Origin: Phycomyces blakesleeanus NRRL 1555(-)
Lineage: Eukaryota > Mucoromycota > Mucoromycetes > Mucorales > Phycomycetaceae
Direction: 5' to 3'
DNA: 64,000 bases
NCBI RefSeq assembly: GCF_001638985.1
Contig: NW_017265189.1
Location: 248,001 to 312,000 of the forward strand
Positions 51,085 through 62,645 of this stretch are shown in pieces. Made by a program: the position numbers and the translations under genes. The notes under the pieces are model-generated. The model was not told the DNA's origin. It did not search any database and saw only the letters and a list, made by a program, of their open reading frames with translations. How positions within the stretch are numbered: the stretch's first letter is position 1; each line of letters begins with the position of its first letter.

Positions 51085-51600
51085 CAATTTATTTGTATTT
51101 ATTTATTTTAAATAAATATCTCAACCTTTGTTCCTACAAAATTTACAGCTGCTGGCTACATTATGCGTGGAGTAATTGCTTTTTGAATAATGACCATGTG
51201 CGTTTGTAAATTTTATGTAATTTAATTTTGTTTCAAGTTACGATACTGTATTCTCATACTTCTCTCTTCTTTTTTCTTCTTTTCTTCTTTTCTTCTATTT
51301 CTTCTTATTTATTCTTATTTATTGTTTTTGGTTATTATTGTTACAGAAAAAAATAAATCAGGGAAAAGTTGAGGCTAAAAATTGACCGCATGTAACCAAG
51401 AAAATAAAATAAAAAACATATTCAAATCCAAAAAGGTTAAAATTAAATCTTTGATTTTTTATTTGTGGACTAAACTTGCCGTAATTCCGGCAACTTATTT
51501 CACCCACAAATAATAAGGAGATATATATATATTATTTATTTAGGTGATCAGATCAATTAGTTTTACTATTGAGCTGAAGGGACGCGTGTTATGATGTTAT

Positions 51601-51662
51601 GTTTCTATGGTGATATTATAATATGCTGCTATGGTAATATTGTAATAAGTTGCTATGACAAC
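51601..51662. repeat. Three X-box-like units at 24-base spacing
   Basis: GTTTCTATGGTGAT (51601), GCTGCTATGGTAAT (51625) and GTTGCTATGACAAC (51649) repeat every 24 bases. The third fits the RFX X-box consensus GTHNYYATRRNAAC at every position; the others are one or two bases off. The spacers are diverged (TATTATAATAT, TTGTAATAA). Either a decayed minisatellite or a binding array. Confidence 0.45.
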
Positions 51663-51727
51663 AATGTGATGTCCCATATACCTTACTTCAGATCAGATTA
51701 GATATTTGAGGTCTTTGATACCAAAAC

Positions 51728-51763
<36 letters not shown>

Positions 51764-52389
51764 ACACATATATATTGTTTCACTCAAACTAGCATTCATG
51801 AAAAATGGTTTACTAAAACACGACTGGGTACGTTGTTAGGGTAGAATTTGCAGTAAGAGAACAAAAAAAAAAGAAAAGGAAAGAAAAGCAGCTCAAGATA
51901 TTTCGTCTTGAAGGAGAGAGAAGTTCTTTTTATTTATTTATTTTATTTTAGAAGATCCTACAAGTTAATGCCCAGTACACACATAATTAGCCTTCGTACG
52001 ACTCATGCACACACACATACACGCGCGCAAGGTACGGAAAATCAGATAAAGTCAAGAGAGCTGACTTTCCAGAAGATCTCTCGCACTTTTTACATGGCTA
52101 AATGGATCATCCTGTGGAGGAACTATGATCGGCATCAGAAATATATATATATATATATAAAAGACATGCTGCAAAATGCTACTGATAAGTTTATCGCTAG
52201 CCTTGTTTGCTTTGCTTGCTTGCACTTGCTACATGATGTTGATCATCATTATCATTGTCTAGTATTGCTGTATATTATGGATCCATAAACAGATCGCCCG
52301 GATTTCTAAAGAAATTTTTTTGTATCGATCTTCATTGATTTTGTAGTATTCGATTTATTAGTTTCCAATTGATTTGTTTAAATAATAAT

Positions 52390-52749
52390 GAGTTATCATT
52401 CGTGAATAATTGTCAAAGTTAGACAAAAGGTGAAGTTTTTGTCTAGCCAATCAGACTCATTTGCGAATGATGGCCTACAAAAAATATATATAAAAAGATT
52501 AAATCTTGGTGAACTTTTATATAAAATAATGCAGAATACTGTATCCTATTAACTACACCAGTAGTATGTCAGTGTAATGTTAGAAAGCATAATGAATGCT
52601 AATAATATTAGTATTTTTATTGATAACATTGATGAAAAGAACTAATACCTATCATTTTTATGATATAAGCCAATCACAGCGACGTATTTTCATATCTCTT
52701 CAACTTCACCTTTTGTCTAACTACGACGACTATTCACAAATGCTGACCC
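52390..52749. mobile_element. MITE-like element, 360 bases, with inverted repeats
   Basis: The left end (GAGTTATCATTCGTGAATAA..., 52390) and the reverse complement of the right end (GGGTCAGCATTTGTGAATAG..., 52749) align over about 45 bases. The inner 19 bases AGTTAGACAAAAGGTGAAG are identical. No coding capacity lies between. The flanks share TAATAA, but I cannot define an exact target duplication. Family unknown; the GGGTC end and size suit a Mutator- or hAT-like non-autonomous element. Confidence 0.6.
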
Positions 52750-53598
52750 CTAATAACTACGTTTTTGTTTGATAAAGAACTTCCGTTCAAAAGACAAATC
52801 AAAATGTAAACCAAAATGAACATTTTACATTTATTTATTTATTTTAAAGTAAGGTAAGGATTAAATTTTTATGCATAAATTATGTATATAAATTAAATTA
52901 TATATTAAAATTAAAAACAACTAGATGACATATGGTAAGATCATGTTTCAAAAAATAAAAAAAAAGATCTTCAGTTAATTATTATTATTTTTTAACAAAT
53001 AAATATATCCTTGTTAAATTCCTAATCCTTATGGTCATTTTGATAGCAACAGATTTTTTGTATATATATATATTTATTATTATTTTTGAAACAAATAAAA
53101 TAAAAAGAGAGAAAATAAATAGATAAATAATATTTTTTTATATATAATTATATATACATATTGTTTGTTCGTTTGTGAATGAATGAATGAAATATGTAAA
53201 AATTTGATAAAAAGAGGAGGATAAGGGATAAAGGATAAAGAAAATAGAAAGATGCAAGGTCTAAGAAAATATGAAAAAGCACTTGGCTTGGACCTAGAAA
53301 GAGGTTCGTTGAAGCACTTGTGTAGGCAATATGTACATCATAATAGTAACAAAAAAAGGGTAACACGTGTAATGCCAGGATAATATGTGTGTAATAGAAA
53401 AGAGAGAGAGAGCGGTGTGTGCACTTGCTTGTACTTGTACATGTGGCTGTGGTGGTTGTACTTGCGATTGTATTTGTGTATTTGTGTAGTGTATGTAATG
53501 TATGTAATGTAATGTAATGTAATGTAATGTAATGTAATGTACGAGTATATGTGCGTGTGTAGCGTATGCTTCTTCCTTTCTTCTTCTTTCTTTGTCTC

Positions 53599-54980
53599 TT
53601 AGTATTCGATCACCTTATAGGGCCGGCCTGTCTTATCAAGGAGAGCATTCCAGTATGGCTCAACTTCGTATGAGAAGTGGTATTCTCCTCCAAAATCTGT
53701 TTCGAGCTGGTTAGAGGAAATGTAATCCTTCAGATGAACCCATTCGTTGGTGGTGCCCTTGGTATCGGTTTTGCCTTCTCTGTCGTACACGAATTTGATC
53801 TTTTGCTTTGTAATAGGGTCCATAAAGGGTGAGATTAACTTGAAGGTGGCAAAGAAGAACCAGGGTGCTACAATGTCATGGAAGAAGAATACAATAGAAT
53901 TGCGATTGTATTAGTCACCATTACTAATAATTATAGTACAATATATAATATACATATATAATTATTATATAATACTTACATTTCACAACAAATGCAATGC
54001 CTGAGTTAACCAAAAAAAATATTTAAAAAACAGAAAGAAAAGGTTAAAAGTTGAAGCCACAATGATCAATTGACTGTATTTTACTTAATAAAGAATTTAC
54101 CTAATCTTTCTGGGTAATGATTGCCAAGAATATCCAAGAATTTCTTGCATGTTGCAACGCTTGGGTTGTGTGAAGCAGAAGAATCCTTAAAGTCTACAAC
54201 GATCGCGATGTTCTCGACCATGTCAGGCATAAGACGAATCCCACGTTCCAAGCTGTAAACAACATGTTTGATTTGTCGTTCTGCGTCCTTTGAATTCTCG
54301 AGTCTAGGGCGCATAATCCAGACAGGACGGCCACATTTATCGAAGCCATTGAAATACATCTTGCCAGTCTCAGCCTATACATATATATATATATATTTAT
54401 TAATTTATATAGTCGCGTGGCCAAAACACATGGGTAGAACAAAATACAGAATATATACATATATTGTTTCAAAGAAAGAAAGAAAGAAAGAAAGAAAAAT
54501 TACTCACCTCAGGTCTGATATAATCTGGGTCCAAGAGGTCTGGCTTATATCCACGGCGCCACTTTACAGTGTTGTCGAGCATATTCTTTGCAGCCTATAT
54601 AAATCAAAATAAATTAGTATTTAATTTTTTTTATTATACTTTAAAAAGTGAAAAAAAAACACATATAAGCATTTGCAGTTATTGTGACACCTTACCTCAA
54701 AATCCCACTTGCGAGCACGCAAATAGCGCTTCAATGTAGCATCTGTCAGAAATCCCTTCTCATTGGGATAGTAGGAGTCTGACTCGGGCAGCATGTTTTT
54801 GATAAAGTAGGCACGCAAATCGCCCAACTTCTTCACTTGGGTTTCATCAAGAGGAGGGGGGGTCACAGGAGTATATTCGCCAGGAGGTGAAAGAATTGGT
54901 GTGTGAGTTACAGGACCCTTGTTTTCAACTGGGACCTTCTCGGGTGTAGTTGTAACAGCCTTTGAGCGAAAGATGTTCAT
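53599..54980 (-). CDS. CRAL-TRIO (Sec14-like) lipid transfer protein, Pdr16-like
   Basis: Exons 54980-54696, 54594-54508, 54374-54101, 54000-53980 (21 bases) and 53867-53599 sum to 936 bases, 311 residues. The N-terminal 45 residues are Pro/Thr-rich. The CRAL-TRIO-N block follows (LTDATLKRYLRARKWDFE), then the lipid-binding lobe with NGFDKCGRPVWIMRPR, HVVYSLERGIRLMPDMVENI and IVVDFKDSSASHNPS. FLDILGNHYPERLGIAFVVK is the usual Sec14 strand-helix. The pattern is closest to Pdr16/Pdr17-type phosphatidylinositol transfer proteins, which affect lipid balance and azole tolerance in yeast. Exon 4 is a micro-exon, needed to complete the conserved strand. Confidence 0.88.
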
Positions 54981-55969
54981 CGTTTGAATTTCAAGTGGTT
55001 TACAATAAAATAGAAAGTGAAAAGTAGAAGTAAAAGATGCAGAAAAAAAAATTATGAGAAATAAGCGATTGAAATATAGAAAAAAAAAAAAGTCTTTCCG
55101 GGTAAATTATATCCTTTTATTTACTATAGCTGGCAATCTAGCCCTCTTTTGTTTGACAAGACGGTTTGCCAAACAAGAACCAAAAAAAAAAAAAAACAAA
55201 AAAAAAACTCAAAATAAAAACAAAATAAAAATCCATTGGCCGGATGTGCGGGTTCACAGGAGGGGAAGGGACAATAAGATTTCCCGTATGTCCGCTAAAC
55301 CTGATGAAAGATCATAGCTTCGTAATAATTGCTCGGGGTAAACTTAACTTTTTGGTTATTTTATATTTTATTATGAATTCAATTCAATTCAGGTCAATTC
55401 AGGTCAATTCAGTTCAATTCAGTTCAATTCAGTTCAATTCAGTTCATTTTGATTCATTTTGGCCCAATTTTATTATCATTGCTATTTATTTTGCCTATGT
55501 ATAATACAGTTATAGAATGTAATGCACAAGAGAATAAGTATATCAATGAATTATACTAAAGTAATTCAAGCTGGTACAAAAGAAAAATGCCAATATTAAA
55601 TACAATAAAACCACAGGAATTATATATATCATACACACACACACATATATATTATTTCTATTATGTATCTTATGTTATTTTTTATATATGTGGTCTCTGG
55701 CTTTTCTGACAGCTTGTTTCACGCAGGGGGTTAAAGAGAGGGGTTGGGGAATGATTAGGATTGAAGGTTTTTTTTTTTTGGTCAAGAGAGAAAGAGAGAT
55801 TACATGCAGGCCGGGGGGCCGGATAGCAGTCACTTAGTAAACATCCCCGGCCGATCACTTTTTTTTTGGACTACCTTTGAAAAAACATCCGCCGGCAACC
55901 TCTCCACCAAACTCACCCTATATACTAACCCCTCTCCATTTACCTCCCCCTTTGCGACACCTGTTCATA
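54981..55969. promoter_or_regulatory. Divergent promoter, Sec14-like / ATP synthase alpha
   Basis: 989 bases between divergent genes. It has A/C homopolymer runs (55180-55215), an inverted CCAAT box (ATTGG, 55235-55239), a decamer repeat (annotated apart) and a pyrimidine-rich leader (55895-55960) before the ATP1 start. CCAAT boxes often serve respiratory genes in fungi; here this is only suggestive, as it is 730 bases from the start. Confidence 0.4.
55375..55450 (+). repeat. Decamer tandem repeat AGTTCAATTC
   Basis: About seven copies of AGTTCAATTC, some with GG in place of GT, run from 55375 to 55445 and decay into GTTCATTTTG. The ten-base unit places every copy on the same face of the helix. 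It lies in the divergent promoter region. Confidence 0.9.
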
Positions 55970-57981
55970 ATGTTGAGAAACGCTGCTCGCGTCGCACGCC
56001 CCGCACTTGCTGTCTTTTCCAAGGCCACTCCCGCTGTGAGTAATTTCACGCAATCTTCATTCGTTCCTAGACGTAGCATAAACGACCCAACGACCACGAC
56101 ACACTATAGATAATACAATACAAAAACCAAAGAAGCAAAGAGGCTTTCTTGTGTACATTCCACGACCGTTATAAATATATCTATATCTTGAACTGGCCTT
56201 CTTTTTTCTCATTTTTTTTGTTTGTTTGCTTGGTACCTCTTCCCTCCATTGCTACCGACCTCACAGATCCGCGTCAATGTCGGTGCCGCCACTGTCGCTG
56301 CCCGCTTTGCCTCCTCCAAGCCCTCTACCGCCGAGGTTTCTTCTATCCTCGAACAGCGCATTCTCGGTGCTTCTGCCGAGGCTGACCTCCAGGAGACTGG
56401 TCGCGTCTTGTCCATTGGTGACGGTATTGCCCGTGTCTATGGTTTGAAGAACGTTCAGGCCGAAGAGATGGTTGAGTTCTCCAGCGGTCTTAAGGTAAAT
56501 AATTAAATTAATTATAAAAATAAAATAAAATAAAATAAAATAGAAGAGAAGAGAAAAGAAAGCACAACTATTGTGCACACATATATGCTAAATATAAATA
56601 TTAACCTTGTAATTAATTCATAATCTTTTAGGGTATGGCCCTCAACTTGGAAGCTGACAACGTCGGTATTGTCGTCTTTGGTAACGATCGCTTGATCAAG
56701 GAAGGTGATACCGTCAAGCGTACTGGTGCCATTGTCGACGTTCCCGTTGGTCCTGGTATCTTGGGTCGTGTTGTCGATGCCCTCGGTAACCCCATTGATG
56801 GTAAGGGTCCCCTTGAGACCGTTGGCCGTTCGCGTGTCCAGGTCAAGGCTCCCGGTATTTTGCCCCGTCACTCTGTCAACGAGCCTATGCAGACTGGTAT
56901 CAAGTCTGTTGATTCCATGGTTCCCATCGGTCGTGGTCAGCGTGAGTTGATCATTGGTGATCGTCAGACCGGTAAGACTGCTGTCGCTCTTGACACCATT
57001 CTTAACCAGAAGAACTGGAACAACGGCTCCGATGAGTCGAAGAAGCTTTACTGCATCTACGTTGCCGTAGGCCAGAAGCGTTCCACTGTTGCCCAGTTGG
57101 TCCGTACCCTCGAGGAGAACGACGCCATGAAGTACACCATCGTCGTTGCTGCCACTGCCTCTGAGGCCGCCCCTCTCCAGTACCTCGCTCCCTTCTCTGG
57201 TGCTGCCTTTGGTGAATGGTTCCGTGACAACGGTCGCCACTCTCTTATTATTTATGATGATTTGTCCAAGCAGGCTGTTGCCTACCGTCAGATGTCCCTC
57301 TTGCTTCGTCGTCCCCCCGGTCGTGAGGCCTACCCCGGTGATGTCTTCTACCTCCACTCCCGTCTTTTGGAGCGTGCCGCCAAGATGAACAAGGCTTTCG
57401 GTTACGGTTCCATGACCGCCCTTCCCATCATTGAGACCCAGGGTGGTGATGTGTCTGCCTACATTCCTACCAACGTCATTTCCATCACTGATGGACAGAT
57501 TTTCTTGGAAGCCGAGCTCTTCTTCAAGGGTGTCCGTCCCGCCATTAACGTCGGTCTTTCCGTCTCCCGTGTCGGTTCTGCTGCCCAGACCAAGGCCATG
57601 AAGCAGGTCGCTGGTTCTCTCAAGCTTTTCTTGGCCCAGTACCGTGAAGTTGCTGCCTTTGCCCAGTTCGGTTCCGATCTCGATGCCTCCACCCAGTTCT
57701 TGCTCAACCGTGGTGCTCGTCTCACTGAGCTCCTCAAGCAGCCCCAGTACACTCCTCTCTCCATTGAGGTCCAGGTCCCCATTGTCTTTGCCGGTGTCAA
57801 CGGTTTCCTCGATAAGTTGCCCGTCGGTAAGGTTGTCGACTGGGAGAAGGACTTTGTCAGCTACGTCAAGACCCAGCACCAGGCCGAGCTCGATGAGATC
57901 CGCACCAAGGGTGTTATCTCCAAGGAGTTGGATGCCAAGCTCCGCAACATCTGCGAGACCCACGTCAAGACCTTCTTGTAA
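55970..57981 (+). CDS. ATP1: Mitochondrial F1 ATP synthase subunit alpha
   Basis: Exons 55970-56035, 56267-56494 and 56632-57981 sum to 1,644 bases, 547 residues, close to yeast Atp1 (545). The first 35 residues are basic and hydroxylated ([20 protein letters not shown]), a mitochondrial presequence. Conserved: [11 protein letters not shown] and [16 protein letters not shown] (N-terminal barrel), Walker A GDRQTGKT (residues 207-214), [37 protein letters not shown], and the nucleotide-contacting Arg411 in [13 protein letters not shown]. It forms the non-catalytic alpha subunit of the F1 hexamer. Codons are strongly C/T-ending (GGT, GTC, ATC, CTC), unlike neighbouring genes, as expected for high expression. 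It diverges from the Sec14-like gene. Confidence 0.98.
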
Positions 57982-59183
57982 ATTCTTAATGTTTTTTTTT
58001 TCACAAGTTTAATAAACTCAAACAACTGTAAAAAATAATAATAAAAATAAATAAATAAGTACATGTGTCCATTCTTTCTATCTCTCTTTCACACATACAA
58101 ACACACAACTATTGAATTTAATCATGTTGCTTATAATGCCACGAGTTTTTATTCAATTGATTTTATGCGCATAGTACTCTTAGTATTGTTTTTTTTTAAG
58201 TGTACACTAATATATATATACACAATAAAAGGTGTACAGAGATGTATGCTGCGGATCTGTGTACCCATTGTGTGCACGTAGAGTATGTATTTAGTGTGTG
58301 AAACACGATTGGTAAATTAAAAGCAAAAAGAAAAAAAAAACGCCAAAAAGGCTTGAAGGCATAAACTATAAACCCTCCCTCCCTCCTTCGCTCTCTACCC
58401 AACTATCTCTTTGGAATTTTTTTTTTAGCTTAAAATATATTTTTTTTTTGGATTATTAATTATACATTTAAAATCTGATGTGATGGATCATGATGACGAT
58501 ACCTTTTTGTAAAGTTGATATTTCAATGATGACATAGATAGCTAAATAGATAGTAATAGTAGTAATAATCCAGACTTTAATTCCTTGAGCATGTGCAAAT
58601 GAATCATAGTATTATAGAGTTTTGTTTAAACTCCCATTTGTACCCATCTTCCTTATTGTTTTCTTTTCAACATATATACACACACACATATATATACAAT
58701 ATCCTTTTTAGCAAATCATCATAATGTGTCAGCAAAGATTCTATATAAAGATAGGTACTATACAAATTCCAGGTAAAATTTATTATTTTATTTATCTATT
58801 GTTTATAAGAACTGACTACCCCCTCTTTGTACTCTTTTTTTTTTATTATTATTAAAAAAAACATGCCAGCGAGAAATATTAATACTTTAGCTATGTGTCT
58901 AGTTTGAACGACTTGTATATATTTTCTATCTTATTACAGCTTCTGTTGCTGCTATATGTAATATATTTATATTTATTTATTTATTTATTTATTTATGTAG
59001 ATATCTTTTTAGGATGCAATCTAAAATAAGAATTTATTGTATTATTCTTTCTATTTTTATATAGTATAAAGATAATGGTCAATTATCAGTTAAAGAAAGC
59101 AAATCGAGGTAATTTATATATCTAATAATTATCTATATATTTATCTTGTTCTGTTCTTTATATATTTAGATATTTTCTCATAA
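57982..59183. other. AT-rich non-coding region
   Basis: ATP1 3' flank with AATAAA-type sequence at 58011 and a poly-A/T rich stretch. TTTA repeats at 58970-58995. A stretch at 58680-59130 has splice-like GTA/ACAG pairs, which could belong to a 5' UTR of the next gene. No coding sequence seen. Confidence 0.45.
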
Positions 59184-60462
59184 ATGAAACTCGCCTTATT
59201 GCTTTACACGCTAATCAATATAAGCACCTGTCTGCTTGTAATCAGTCTCAACTGTGCATGTCTACCATTAACGGTTCTGAGTTGTCTAAAGTCACTAGCT
59301 ATCAAAATACTATACCCAAAAAAGCCAATGGTTCCATCTGTAATAGCCATCTTTGGAGCAAAGTAAAGATATATCTATATTGCAGTTATCTCGTGTTGTC
59401 TGATACTTTGGCTTTGTTTTCGATCTATTTAGCCAAGCATTAGCAGAAGCACTTGCTTATGAATACTCAAGAAACAATTCTTCCTTGATTCTGGTCGGAT
59501 ACAGACAAGGTAGACGAATACATTATTACTCCATATGCCTAACAAAAAAAAACAAAAATCATATCAGAATATTCTGCCTATCACTTTGGAATCAATCAAC
59601 TCGATCGAATCGCACAAAAATGTCACGCTCTTGGTAGTCCATCAGTCATGACACAAATAGTCGACATTACTGACAAGGAAGCCGTATCAGACTTCTTCAA
59701 ATCCAAACTGTCCCAGTGGTCTGTCGATTTGGTCATTCTTGATGTCGTGGATGGCTCTTACTTAAGTGCTGATTTACTACACCGTCAAAAGGTGTTGCCA
59801 ACCAAGATAATGTATGACGCGTTGTGTGTCGTAAACCTGATGTTTTCAAGTGTTAAAGAACATGGCAAGGGTGCCCAGATATCAGGTATTAATTTTAATA
59901 TTATTCAAAGAAAACAAATATCTTTTATATTGAAAATATTAAATACAGAAAGAAATAATAATAATGATAAAAAAAAAGCTAATTTCATTTAATTTTATAT
60001 ATCAAGTAATTCTACCTACTCCAGGAAAGTAACATAAGCATCACCTCCCAAAGTCCTAAAATATAAAGATATTGCTCTAATTGCTTCTGCTACTATACAG
60101 ACTTTGTCAGCTATGTTGGATCTCTTCATTGCTGTGATGTATATTCGACAATCATGGCAAACTACGCGTGTGACATACGAACTATTGGAAAAATCCATGA
60201 TTTTCATTTCAATGCCATCTTGGCCGGGGATATATCAGGCAATACTCCATTGTGGACACCTTTATTAAGTTGGTTTTATCCAACTCTGGAGGCATTCTCT
60301 ACAAAAGTGAAGGTTGGAATTGAATGCGATAATCCAATCATTGCCGTCCCTAGCAGTCAATATGCCCTTTTATTTATATTTTCATGTCTACCTCTTTACG
60401 TCAGACAGCTATTGAGCAAAGCTCTGTATAGGACATTGATACAAGTGGCATCAATGCATTAG
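59184..60462 (+). CDS. Divergent short-chain dehydrogenase relative lacking signature motifs
   Basis: Exons 59184-59362, 59433-59509, 59568-59885 and 60101-60462 sum to exactly 936 bases, 311 residues. The N-terminus is hydrophobic (LALLLYTLINISTCLLVISL), a probable membrane anchor. SDR order is visible: VIAIFGANQALAEALAYEYS (first beta-alpha), SSLILVGYR, LDRIAQKCHALGS, VDITDKEAVSDFF, VDLVILDVVDG, then YSTIMANYACDIRTIGK and a membrane-type tail PIIAVPSSQYALLFIF. The glycine-rich TGxxxGxG is replaced by GANQALA (residues 58-64), and the catalytic YxxxK reads Y206-STI-M210. So cofactor binding and catalysis are probably lost although the frame is open. It may be a non-catalytic SDR protein or an early pseudogene. 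Closest type: membrane SDRs such as the 3-ketosphinganine reductase group, low confidence. Confidence 0.65.
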
Positions 60463-60650
60463 TTCAATTAAAGAATTATAATCATAGCAAAAAACAATAA
60501 TAATAAAAAATCAGGATTATATGAATTCAATTCAATTGAATCAAATAAAAATACATGGTCCTTTTTGTCTTAATATTATTATATATATATATTTATTTTT
60601 TAATACTCAAGAAACAAAGCAAGATCTATTCTGGCTTTAAGATACAATGC

Positions 60651-62613
60651 TTATTCATCATCATCCGAATCATCAATAACTCGCTTGCTTCGAAATCGCT
60701 ATATATAAAAGAAAATTATATGCATGAGTTAAAGATCTTTAAACTTCTCACTAGACTCACCTTTCGATCTTTCTGTTTCTTATCACTTTCATCTTCATCA
60801 TCCGATAATCTACGCATCCTGTCTTCATCAGATCCTCTTGGAATCTCATCCTCATCTTCGTCCTCATTAATCTCCTTTCTCTTTCGTACACGCTTCTTCG
60901 ACTTTCTCTCTACTTCAGCATCATCCTCATCCTGTTCTCTTGCTGCCATTTGCATATTCTCTTCTCGCACACGTCGCATCAGTGCCTGTCGCTCCTCTTC
61001 TATTCTGATCTTCTCGCGAGCCTCATTCCGCTGCTTCTGCTCTTCTTCTGCCATCTTCTTAGCATGCTCCTGATCACGCTTGGTTCGGACCTCGTCCATC
61101 TTGCGCTGCTTGTCTTCTTCATATTGGATCTGCTCCAACAACTTACGTTCCAACTGTGTACGCAGAGTCTCTCCATAACGCTCACGCTGGCCGGTAATCT
61201 TGCGATCATAAAGAACAAACTCTTCGGCTGGAACTTGGATGAGCATTCTGAAAATACTTTGACTGCTGTCCAGTCCATTCATCGCACGGCGCATCTCACG
61301 CGATGTGCGTTGGTCTTTGGAAAGTTCGGAAATCAGCTGTGCGTACAGTTGCTGAACTAGCGCAATGTTGTACAGTGTCGATTTGTCAGACGGAGCGATG
61401 TGAAGAGCCTTTTGGGTGTTTTGGAGAGAATTAAAGACAACTTCGGGATCTTTCTCGGCTTTTGCATAGATGTATTGAGCCCGTGCGAGACAAAGGAGGA
61501 GATTGGCATCTGTGTTGTTGAAGAATTTCTTGGAAGTGTTTTCATACTATTGTTTCATACAAAAATAATAATTATAATATAATATAGTGTATGAGCAAGA
61601 ACATTAATCTTGGGATAAATGCGAAAAATCAATTATATGTATATGACTTACCATAACAATAGCTTGTTTGTATTGTTTTAACTCTACAAATGCGTGCGCA
61701 AGATTGACCCAGACACATGGGTTATTAACAGTAGCCTCGCGTACTTGAATGAAAATATCCTTGGCATGCTCAAGATGGCCATTTTCTGCCAAAGTTATAG
61801 CAAGTCCATTTGTAGCATATGCATTTTGAGGATCTCTCTTTAATGCCTGCTGGTAAAAGTTGACAGCTAACTTGTATGATTCAATGCGCTAAAGATAAAA
61901 TATCTTAATATTTCTGTTTTTTTTTAAAAAAAAAAGAATGAATAAATTATTATATACCTGGTTGCGAACTTTATCGGTTTTCATCTCTCTGGCTGCATTT
62001 GCGTGGAAGTTTCCAAGAGCAATATGTGTATAAATGTCATCTCTATCACAAACTTTGAGCACCTTTTCAAAAGATCGTTTACAGAGCTTCTCGTTGATTG
62101 TGGCCTGTGCCTGTCCAATCATAATCCATCCAACGGCATCATTGGGATCAGTATCAAATACTTCTTTATAATGTTCTTGGGCATCTGTAGCGCGTCCCAA
62201 GGCCTGTTCAATAGCACCCAGGCGTAAGTGGGCTAATTTGTTTTTTATATAAAAAAAAAGATTCAAGATTGTATTTAGTTTTTTGTTTTTTGTTTTAAAT
62301 CAACATTATATACCCCATATATATATATATATATAATCTTACCATCATTATAAGTAGGATATTCTTTTGTAATCTTTTTGTAGATTGCAGATGCTTTGTC
62401 AGTATCCATACGTTCTTCATATAGTCTAGCAAGGTTGTAAGTAATTGTCAATCTCATTCCTGCGGCATATTCCTTGCTGTCTATGCTGGAATCCTCGGCA
62501 TTTGAGATTGTCTCAGATTCTTGGATAGCTAGACCGTAATAACGTTGAGCATCATCCAAATGGCCTAAAAATGAATTATTGTTAGAATTATACATTCTAT
62601 TTATTAGCAATAA

Positions 62614-62645
<32 letters not shown>

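Larger units (their letters stand above)
51085..53598. other. AT-rich non-coding region with inverted and tandem repeats
   Basis: No gene seen. A CA tract lies at 51731-51770. An X-box-like array (51601-51662) and a MITE-like element (52390-52749) are annotated apart. TGTAA repeats at 53492-53540 are in the 3' flank of the Sec14-like gene. Confidence 0.5.

Noticed and set aside
53148..53366. Hydrophobic open frame on the minus strand near 53.2 kb
   Set aside because: Composition follows AT-rich sequence, with no start context, no splice partner and no motif.
56512..57963. A 483-residue open frame on the minus strand opposite ATP1 exon 3
   Set aside because: It is the antisense shadow of a highly codon-biased gene; the plus-strand product is clearly ATP synthase alpha.
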